NCBI GenBank assembly: GCA_947685225.1
Contig: CANTUV010000007.1
Span: forward strand, 15,334,501-15,398,500
DNA: 64,000 bases
Reading direction: 5' to 3'
Origin: Garcia nutans
Taxonomy: Eukaryota; Streptophyta; Magnoliopsida; Malpighiales; Euphorbiaceae
The stretch's first letter is position 1, and every line of letters begins with the position of its first letter. Shown here piece after piece: positions 55,906-64,000 of the stretch. Position numbers and translations under genes: made by a program. The notes below the pieces were generated by a model. It made no database searches and was not told where the DNA came from. It was given only the letters and a program-made list of their open reading frames with translations.

Positions 55906-56193
55906 TTATTTATTCCCTACTTCAACTTCCTTTTCTTTATTAACTTCTACCTCCTTAGGAGGTGGTCTTGCATAAGGCTTACCGAATCTAGTGTTCATTA
56001 CTTCATCTTCCTCAGGTTCAGACCAAATCCATTCTTCCTTCTTGGGTACAAGATCGTCATCACTATCACTTGAATCCCAAAACCTATTCACAACACAAAT
56101 TGCTACTTCTTTACCCACCATAGCATGTTTAAGTTTGCCAAATACCTCTTCTTCTTTGGTTGCTTCTCCACCCACATCTTGGAAAGAAGACAT
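55906..56193 (-). pseudogene. Tat B gag-protease linker
   Basis: Same frame as gag after one stop. The sequence is acidic and Ser/Asp-rich (FWDSSDSDDDLVPKKEEW) with a Glu/Val/Lys tail. No known fold; this is the usual spacer between gag and protease in Tat polyproteins. The stretch to 55,586 keeps recognisable but stop-ridden sequence. Confidence 0.65.
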
Positions 56194-56208
56194 GACAAAA
56201 CTTTCATG

Positions 56209-57522
56209 CTAACCTCCTCCAATCATGAAGGTTGCCGGTGGTGGTACTCTATTGAACCTTGGTAATAGATTATCTTTGGTGTTCGGCTTGTTGGGCTCAG
56301 GCAGCTTTCCACTATCAATCAAATTTTGGATCTCATGCCTCAACCTCACACATCTATCCATATCGTGTCTTTGCATTTGATGAAATTGACAAAATGCCTT
56401 AGTGTCGAAATAAGGTGGGAGAGGGTTAGGCAAAGGACGAGGATTTAAGGGTTGTAACAATCCCTTCCTTTGAAGCTTATTAAGAACCCAAGACAACGGT
56501 TTCCCCAATTCTGAAAACTGCCTTCTTGTTCCTTGGCTAGTAGCATTAACATCAACTACCTTTTGCATGCCTTGGTTACCAGACTGATAGTTTCCTTTCT
56601 CGTTCCTTCTTGTTGAAAAACGGTTCTTCTCTCTTTCCCATTCTTCAATTTGCAGACCAGCTTGGAGGAAATCTTTGAAATCATGGATGAGTGTATGAGA
56701 CATCCTTTCACGAAGACTGGGCAATACCCCTCTCACAATCATTCTTATTTTATCAGATTCATCGGGCCTCTTCTTGAGCAAAGCAGCCTTATTTCTCCAT
56801 CTTTTCACATAGTCCGCAAAATTTTCATTTGGTTGTTGCATAATGGATTCAACTTCCATCTCGACATTGTATCCATATTGTTGGATGAAGGCCTTGTATA
56901 GTAGATCTCAACTCTTTTGTGTTCCTTCTTCTGAGGTATTGAACCAATTTTGGATAACAGGGTCCAATGAGAGCATGAAATACCTTAGAGTTTGAGCCTT
57001 GGTAGCTCAGGCAGACTGTATAGCAGTGATATACTGCTTCACATGGAGGTGAGGATTTTCGATTCCATCAAACTTTGCAAAGGATGGCATCTTGAATTTG
57101 TATGGAACTTCTTCGTCTAGCTCAAATAATTTGTCAACTTCAGACATTTCTTCAGTTTTCAGCTTCTTCTCAAATTTCTTTTCTAAATCCGTAATCATCT
57201 TTTCAACATTAGACGTTTCAGTTTTCTGCATAACTGATCTTTCAACAATCTTCGATTCTTTCTTCTTGTCTTGAGGATCTTGGAAGTATTAAGCCCAATC
57301 ATCATCATCATCAATGATTACCTTATCATCATCAAAAACCATTTCACCAACTTTAGCCTTCCCCTTGTCCTTTGGCTTCTTAGTGTTGGCAGATGCTTCG
57401 GCATTATTTTCTAAAATTGCAGCCAATTGGTTCTTCATGGTCTCAGCCAAGGCCTCATTTATTTCTTCCATCTTGGCATTGAGGGCATCGTCCACCATTC
57501 TTTGAATTTGTTCGGGCTTCAT
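56209..57522 (-). pseudogene. gag: Tat B gag
   Basis: Start MKPEQIQRMVDDALNAKMEE at 57,522, close to gag of A. An Asp-rich linker ends at a stop (57,289) where A has a Gln codon. The core continues with PYKFKMPSFAKFDG, a stop near 57,008 and another near 56,910, then WRNKAALLKKRPDESD and GVLPSLRERMSHTLIHDF. The C-terminal knuckle-like motif is CQFHQMQRHDMDRC. Ends FMIGGG at 56,209. Confidence 0.88.
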
Positions 57523-58676
57523 TGCTTTTAGTGAACAAGTAATTGAGTTGCTACTAGATTCTTCATTTTTGGCATAGATCGGATTGTCGTAAGCTTTTGA
57601 ACTGTCATAATCCAGGGCTGTGAGCCAAGAGGATCAATGATATGAGATGCAAATGTATGTATGCATGCATGTATGCATAAATAATCAACAAAGAAAGATA
57701 AATAGAACATTCCTTCCAACCTTATAACTTCCACACATGGATGGCGAGTCTCTTTTCCTAGGTAATATGGTTCGCAAAATACCAACATGGGCTATCTTAT
57801 TTTCGAATATTTTCCTCGGATGTTTCAACCAATAGTTATATTTTCAAAAATGGACATCAAATCATGATAATTTCCATTAATTAGGTTTTAATCCATTCAA
57901 CCAACTAAAGTAGCTTTTATGCTATATTGGATTAAAATTAAATTAAGAGGTTTATTATAAATAGATTTCTCCTTTGAAAAAGTAACTAATGATTCATACC
58001 AAAAACAAGCCCACGATTAATAACTCTTAGTATAAACTATGCTCACAATTGATTTTTGGTATTTCGTAATTGACCTAAATAATTTGCAAGCTCTTTGTAA
58101 GAAAAGGTTGAATGAAAATAATTTTGTTTCTAAGCCCATTGTAAAAAGATTTTAGAAAATGGATTTTGGACTTAGTATTTGGGTCATGAGAAAAAGAATT
58201 TAAGATTTGATTTTAGAAAAGTTTTATGTCCAAAGACCATTTTGAAAAGTTTTGAAAATAGCTTCGGTCTTTTGAAAATTATTTTGAGCTTACAATGTAC
58301 TTAGGTCATATTAGAAAAAGAATAAACCAAATAAGCCATGATTTAAGCCAAGACAAATTAACCATAGTCAAACAACAAGCATTTAGGTAAAACCTAAGGA
58401 AAGTAACTAGGCCAATTACATGAGCTTTAGTCTTTGGGTTAAAAGGCTTAGGTTTCCATAGTAAGTATATACCAAATGGTACGAGGCTATGAGTGGTTAT
58501 GTCATGCTCAATCTACATACCTTGAGTGAAAAAATGGTATCCCTTACATGACACAACACGGGTAACACGGGCGTCCTAACTCACGCACACGATGCAATCT
58601 AATATGATGCAATGGATAATATCATTATAAGAAAGAATAGAATAATATAAAGACCAACGGAATCAACTTCTCTTAT
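57523..58676 (-). other. Untranslated leader of Tat B
   Basis: Closely similar to 4,787-5,950 of A, without a convincing ORF. Length and position between primer site and gag fit a long Tat leader. Confidence 0.75.
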
Positions 58677-58692
58677 CCCCGTGGAGTCGCCA
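58677..58692 (-). promoter_or_regulatory. Primer binding site of Tat B
   Basis: The minus strand reads TGGCGACTCCACGGGG, the tRNA-Arg type site with one change, one base inside the 5' LTR end at 58,694. Confidence 0.88.
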
Positions 58693-58693
58693 C

Positions 58694-60782
58694 TGTGAGT
58701 GGAGATTTTTGCCCCCACTCCCGGTGGAATGGTTCTTGCGACTTCGGCATTATTTAGGCTCGGGGCTTTAGAGAACACGGGCCTAAGCCTAGAGAAAATG
58801 GAGTCGTTGGACGGGCTAGGAAAAAAAAAGGAGTGGATGACTCGATTCCTAAGGAATCCCCAACCCCCTAATGGGTTCAAAAAGTTGGGTACGTGTGGGG
58901 AAGGTGAGAAATGGCCCAGCACCCCCACAACGCCCGGTTCATTAGAACCAGCCTCCTTTGCAAGTCTTAATATTATAAAATTCTTATGTATAATAATATT
59001 ATTCATATTACATGCAATAATTAAAATAAAGCATCATTATATTAAGATCAAAGTAATGTCCAAACAAAGCAAATAAATGGACACCCATCCGAGGATGAAA
59101 ACATGTCCTTACATCATTCATGTCTAAACTAAATAGGACCCACCAAAAGGTGGAAACATGTCCTTTACATTGGTCCAAAATATAAAAGCAATTTAAATTA
59201 CATAGAAACTAATTAATGAGGTACCCACAAAGTGGAAACATACCTCTTACAACATTTGAAAATCAAGATAAATCGATAAAAGTAAATAACCATTCATAAT
59301 AAATAAATCATTCATTGAAGATATCAAACGTCAAGGGTTTTATGTTCAATAACTAGGGTTTTGCATATGCTAGTTTAATTTGTGGAGAAATATTTTAAAG
59401 TAATAAAATAGCTATTGGATATTTAAAAGACTTAAGGTTTTGGATGTTTTTATAAAGATAATGTTTCTGTGATTTTAAAAAGTAGGTTTAGTTAAAGTTT
59501 TAAGCAAACATCATGAAATTAGGGTTTTTTAAGACATTGGGGTTTATAATTTTAAAAGATTGGGTTTTAGGTTCACTGGATTATGGTTTTAGGTGTTGAT
59601 GAACTTGTCATAAAATTTTTATGTTTTAAAAATTAGAGTTTAGGAAAACTAGAGTTTACTGGATGGGAAAAATTAGGGTTTTTAATATTTTAGAAAATAT
59701 ATTTGATCTTAAGGTTAAGAAAACATTTTAGAGTTTTATAGAAATAATTAAGATTAAAGTTTTTAGAAACTGTAAAGAAGATTAGGGTTTAGAGAATTAA
59801 GAAGACATTTGAAAATTTTGGACAAAAAGTTAGAGTTTAGATGATTAAGAAAATATTTCGGGGAAAAACAATTTAGGATTTTTAAAGTTTTGGAAACAAA
59901 AAAAATGATTTGGGTTTTTAAAGTTTTAGAAATAGAAGAGTAATTTAGGGTTTTTAAAGTTTTAGAAATAGAAGAGTAATTTAGGATTTTTAAAGTTTTT
60001 AGAAACAAAAGAATGATTTAGGATTTTTAAAGTTTTTAGTTTTTATAAAACATGGAAGTAGAGTTTTGAAAACCAACTGATTAATGTATTAACTAAAGTA
60101 AACAATTAAAGTTATTGAAACAAAGATCAAATTACTACATATTCTTATTAATCAAAGAAAACGAAGCTACTGTGAATATATAATTTATGATTAGAGATCA
60201 AACCTGCAAAATTGGTTCCACCAAAACTGATTTATGGATGAACAATAACAAAGGCAATGTTGCTGCCTTTGATGGATTGATGATTGCTTCTTGATGCTAA
60301 TGTCTCTTGCTCCTAGGGTTTTCTTGTTGGCTGATAGAATTTTTTTATCTCCGATCCAGTAAAATAATTTTCTTCCCCTAATTCTGTGTTTTAATGTGGT
60401 ATTTATAGAAAAAAATCATAAACCTACTTCTAATTGTCTAAGAAAACTAAAACTAATTAGGGAAAGAAACCAAAACCAAATAGAATTTGGTTTCGAAAAA
60501 AACTGCGTTGGAAAATTGCACTGGCCAAAAAATTGCTGCGGGCGGACGCCAATTCACCGCAGTCGATTCACTTTCGGCAACGAAATTTTTCATCGCCGAT
60601 TTTTATTTATTTATTTTTATTTTTAACTTTACTCATATTACCTTTTTTATTTTTATTAAAAATTATAAATAATAAATAATAAATGCTAAAATAGATATTA
60701 TTTAATTAAAATACCACAAAAATTATTTTGGACTATATAAAAAAATATCGGACCAGACTGGGTCAAAAATTAAGGGTTTACA
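58694..60782 (-). repeat. 5' LTR of Tat B
   Basis: The 2,089-bp repeat pairs with 20,072-22,284 in length and sequence, with deletions in the GC-rich patch. TATA box on the minus strand at 60,400-60,408. It ends GTTTACA at 60,782, next to the decayed target ccatg. Confidence 0.9.
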
Positions 60783-61926
60783 CCATGACCATAGCACTCA
60801 AAACCCATGACCGTGTCCCATCAGACCAACCTTGGCAGCCAAAAAGTTTGATGAAACAAGTCAGAGTTCATACATGCCACGACCGTGGCAGTCAAATGCC
60901 ATGACCATGGCCTTTATTTTATGATTTTTGAGCTGCAAATGTTGAAGATGAACACACCAACCAAGCTTTATGTCCCTTTTTCAGTTTTTCTCCACTAAAG
61001 AAGTTTTCAAGCACTCTATATAAACACACTTCCTCTAAGGTTTCAAGATTTAAAAAAGATCTACAAGAATTAGATTAGATTCATTTAAGAAATAAAAGTA
61101 GTTTAGAGTTTTCTCAAGAAGGAGAGTGAAATTCTAGTTCAAGAAGAAATTCAAGTTCCAAGTCAAGTTCTTCTTTAAAGAAATAGAGTTTGATATTTCT
61201 TGTTCTTTAAATTATGTTTTAAATGTCTTTCTTTAATATTTTCAATATTTTTTTATTTCAATAATGAATAAATAATCCTCTTTAGGGTTGGTCCCTTTCA
61301 TTGAATTTATCATGGAGTTATAAATGCTTATTTGAATTAATTTAGTTTATTCTTAAATTATTTTGTTATCTTTACTCTTAATTCTTTAATTATCTGGCTA
61401 ATAATTAATTGAATTGAGGTGTTGTGTGTGAAGCGAGAGTGCAAGCATAACATTAGTCCATAGAGGTAACAATCTTAAGAAAGTTTTTCACTTAGAGATA
61501 AGGTTAAACACTTAAGAGGTTGATTCAAAATTCTCACAAAACCTAATAAATTGGTTTAATTACTTGTGATCATGAGACTAGATACAAGGATTAAATTGAT
61601 ATTAATTCAAGTACTTGAAAGAGACTTGAGCTTAATTTAGGAGAATTTAACTATTAATTAAAGGAAAACTAAATTAAATCAATACTTTAGAAAACCCATG
61701 ATAAATAAATAAAGGTGATTTAACCCTAAGTTTCATATCATTAGATTTAATTTAAAGTAATTTGTTTTGTTTAATCATAAATCGAATTTTATCATCCAAA
61801 TAATAATTAGTTTTAATTGATCAATACTTAGAAGAAAACTTTCTCGTGAGAACGATACTCTACTTATCATTATATCACTTGTTAACGATCTATGTGCTTG
61901 CAGTTAGCTAGGCTGAGTCCATAACA
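60783..61926 (+). repeat. Athila-like 5' LTR, second part
   Basis: Starts in the target copy after Tat B. Carries gccacgaccgtggc and gccatgaccatggc palindromes (60,784-60,922), a TATA box (61,017-61,024), a purine-rich leader and the conserved end gtgagaacgatactc and gtgcttgcagttagc. Ends CCATAACA. Confidence 0.85.
61017..61024 (+). promoter_or_regulatory. TATA box of the Athila-like LTR
   Basis: TATATAAA in context gcactctatataaacac, about 0.9 kb before the LTR end, followed by a purine-rich leader. Confidence 0.6.
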
Positions 61927-61932
61927 AGTTTT

Positions 61933-61951
61933 TGGCGCCACTGTTGGGGAA
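61933..61951 (+). promoter_or_regulatory. Primer binding site of the Athila-like element
   Basis: TGGCGCCACTGTTGGGGAA is similar to the tRNA-Asp type site TGGCGCCGTTGCCGGGGA, six bases after the LTR end. Confidence 0.85.
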
Positions 61952-62036
61952 ACAATCATTTTAATATTAATAATATTAAACTAGTGTTGCTTTGGATTTT
62001 TACTTTTCTGCATTAATTTCTTAATTTTTGGTTTAT

Positions 62037-63440
62037 ATGCGAAGAAATCCTAACTCGAAGCTTGAACCATATAATACAAAATTTGAGTGGTTTTGTAGGA
62101 AGAATAAAAAGGAAAGAAAAGCAAAAAGTAGAAGAAATTGCAGTAGAAACTCATAAAATCGGCAATCCACCAGATTTTTCTAACAAAGAACCAACCATGG
62201 GAGATCCACAAACTATGACACTTAAGCAATATGCTATGCCATCTGCTCAGCCAAGATCTAGCATAGTCAAACCACCAGTGCAGGCCAACACTTTGATCTT
62301 AAGCCAACACTTATCAATCTGATTCAACAATCAGTTTTTCATGGTTTTTCACATGAGGATACATATGCTTACATCTCTAATTTTTTAGAAATATGTGATA
62401 CTTTTAAAATTAATGGTGTATCTGATGATGCTATTCATTTGTGACTTTTTTCAGTTTCTTTAAGGGATCCAGCAAAGGATTGGCTCACTTCTAAAACACC
62501 CGGTACATTTACTACATGGGATCAATTAGCCGCTGCTTTTCTAGCAAAATATTTCCCACCTGCGAAAACTGCTAAATTGAGAAATGATATCACAAGCTTT
62601 GTTCAACAAGATGGTAAAAGTTTATATGAAGCTTGGGAACATTTTAAAAATTTACAAAGAAAATGTCCTCACCATGGAGTCCCTGAATGGTTTTGATTCA
62701 AACTTTTTATAATGGCCTTCATCTAAGTATCAAGGGCACAATAGATGCAGTGGCCAGAGGTGCAATCATGAACAAAGCTCCTTCTGAAGCAATCAATTTG
62801 ATTGAAGAAATGGCAGCGAATAACTACCATTGGACTTTAGAACGTAATGTTCATAAAAAAGTTACAAGTTTACACGAAATTGATAATTTTTCTTTGCTTG
62901 CAACCAAGGTAGATATAATAGCAAAGAAATTGGAACGTGTCAACCTTACTTTATCCCTAACTTGTGAAGGATATGGAGGAAACCACAACACAGTTAACTG
63001 CAGAATTATGGAGCAAGTAGATTTTTTGGGCAACTAGAGTAGAGGTCCAGCTTTTCCTCAAGGAAATACATACAATAAAATATGGAGAAATAATCCCAAC
63101 CTGTCATGGGGAACCCAAAACAACCAAAATGCACCTTATCAACCTCCATACATGAGAAATCAAAACCAAGTTCTCCCTCCTTTTGAAAAAACATCATATG
63201 AGTCTGCCTTTAAGAAATTCATCAGAACAGCATCAGAAAGGTTTGATAAGATGGAAAAATAATATGATAAGCTTAAGTCGCGGATGGAACAACTTGCTAT
63301 CCAAAATAGAAACATTGATATTCAAGTTGGTCAAATAGCAAGTTCTCTTAATATCAAGCATAAGGAGCTCTTCCAAGCCAACCAGAAATTAATCCAAGAG
63401 AACATTGTAATGCTATTTTTCTAAATAGCATACAACTTGA
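62037..63440 (+). pseudogene. gag: Athila-like gag
   Basis: Start at 62,037 (MRRNPNSKLEPYN). The gag domain includes LFSVSLRDPAKDWLTSK, FLAKYFPPAKTAKLRNDI and SLYEAWEHFKNLQRKCPHHG, which are highly characteristic of Athila. FYNGLHLSIKGTIDAVARGA follows. A knuckle-like CEGYGGNHNTVNC has lost one Cys of the usual CX2C. The tail to 63,420 is coiled-coil-like and Gln/Asn-rich. Frameshifts and stops near 62,150, 62,320, 62,442 and 62,694. Confidence 0.87.
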
Positions 63441-63486
63441 AGATTCTTCACAAAAGCCCCAAATTTGATAAATTTCTTCTTCTAAA

Positions 63487-64000
63487 ATGAAAGAAAGTGA
63501 AACTAAACAAGAGGAGGCACCATTAAAGCAAGAGGTTAAACATTATATTCCACCTATTCCTTTCCCACAAAGGCTAAAGAAAAAGATGGAGGAAAATGAA
63601 AAGATTTCATTTACTGAGGAGTGCAGCAATCATCTTCAGGATAAGTTCCCTTCCAAACTTAAAGATCTAGGGAGTTTTTCTATTCCTTGTAAAATTGATG
63701 AAATTAATTTTCAAAATACTTTATGTGATTTAGGTTCTAGCATTAGTCTAATGCCTTTTTCAATTTTCAGAAAATTAAAATTCACACAAATGAAGCCTAC
63801 AAAGATGTCATTGCAACTTGAAAATCGCTTAGTTAAATATCCGATGAAAATTGTGAAAAACATATAAGTTAAAGTGGATAAGTTCTATATTCCTACTGAT
63901 TTTGTTATTTTAGATGTAGAAGAGGATATAGACATTCCACTAATTTTGGGGAGATCTTTCTTAGCTACTACAAGAGCTATAATTAATGTGGAAAGTGACA
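63487..64000 (+). pseudogene. pol: Athila-like protease region, cut by window end
   Basis: A charged N-terminal stretch (VKHYIPPIPFPQRLKKK) leads to CKIDEINFQNTLCDLGSSIS, with D-L-G-S as the protease active site, then LMPFSIFRKLKF. A stop near 63,865 interrupts; after it VKVDKFYIPTDFVILDVEED and IPLILGRSFLATTRAII follow to the window edge. The pattern matches Athila proteases. Confidence 0.85.

Larger units (their letters stand above)
20072..60782 (-). mobile_element. Tat-type Ty3/gypsy element B with two antisense genes, split by Tat D
   Basis: The 3' LTR is 20,072-22,284 and the 5' LTR 58,694-60,782. The flanks ctacg and ccatg each differ by one C to T change from CCACG, so they are read as a decayed 5-bp target duplication. 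In sense order (minus) it has a tRNA-Arg primer site, leader, gag, linker, protease, RT-RNase H, a second RNase H and integrase ending at 51,293. Two plus-strand genes follow (50,873 back to 26,077, and 25,702-23,342), then tandem repeats and a polypurine tract. The DUF7745-like gene is interrupted by element D. Without D the element is about 17 kb, large but normal for Tat/Ogre elements. Confidence 0.88.
19567..64000 (+). mobile_element. Athila-like Ty3/gypsy element, 5' LTR split by Tat B, 3' part beyond window
   Basis: The LTR starts TGATAAGACC at 19,567 and ends CCATAACA at 61,926, followed by a tRNA-Asp type primer binding site and an Athila-type gag and protease. The LTR is interrupted by Tat B (20,072-60,782); the two halves give about 1.65 kb. 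Both halves carry the same ccatggcc/ccacgaccgtggc palindromes, which supports them being one LTR. The gag and protease frames are broken. The RT and the rest lie outside the window. Confidence 0.85.

Noticed and set aside
51293..57522. Endogenous pararetrovirus instead of a Tat element
   Set aside because: A tRNA-Arg primer site, paired LTRs, integrase and the extra RNase H all fit Ty3/gypsy Tat; pararetroviruses lack integrase and LTRs.

Overview
This window looks like eudicot plant heterochromatin: AT-rich and filled with decayed retrotransposons inserted into one another. I found no host gene, tRNA, rRNA, CRISPR array or bacterial-type operon. Nearly all recognisable protein sequence is retrotransposon gag, protease (PR), reverse transcriptase (RT), RNase H (RH), integrase (INT) or LINE ORF1/ORF2. 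The exceptions are two multi-exon antisense reading frames carried inside a Ty3/gypsy Tat-type element: a plant-mobile-domain-like gene and a DUF7745-like gene. The species cannot be fixed from this sequence alone.

Left block (1 to about 19.4 kb): a minus-strand L1-type LINE is the oldest layer. Its ORF1 starts near 19.38 kb and its RT runs off the left edge. ORF1 is interrupted by a Ty1/copia element (13,319-18,669, duplicated target TAGGG). ORF2 is interrupted by a plus-strand solo LTR S1 (1,239-11,308, target TGCCT). S1 is split by a gag-only Tat element A (1,394-9,932, minus, target ATAGA), whose 5' LTR is split by another solo LTR S2 (6,465-8,214, minus, target AAAAG).

Right block (19,567 to the window end): an Athila-like Ty3/gypsy element on the plus strand. 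Its 5' LTR is cut in two by Tat element B (20,072-60,782, minus; target CCACG, now decayed to ctacg/ccatg). B keeps gag, protease, RT, two RNase H domains and integrase (57.5 to 51.3 kb), plus the two plus-strand antisense genes between integrase and the 3' LTR. Tat element D (26,315-49,791, plus, target ATATC) landed inside the DUF7745-like frame, which resumes in frame on the far side. D's 5' LTR holds a rearranged Tat fragment G (about 27,055-29,890) and chromovirus F (30,298-48,255, minus, target cttaa/cctaa). F's 5' LTR holds chromovirus H (38,316-47,555, plus, target CCAAG). The right block is therefore nested five deep: Athila > Tat B > Tat D > chromovirus F > chromovirus H.

Decay: all coding regions carry stops or frameshifts. 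In the F/H pair most stops look like CAG or CAA to TAG or TAA, as expected from deamination of methylated cytosine. H is probably the youngest insertion, because its LTRs differ by few bases and its gag is open. Element ends were placed from TG...CA termini, matching 5-bp target duplications, primer binding sites (Arg, Asp and initiator-Met tRNA types) and polypurine tracts. Boundaries without such marks (fragment G, truncated LTR copies, intron edges) are approximate.
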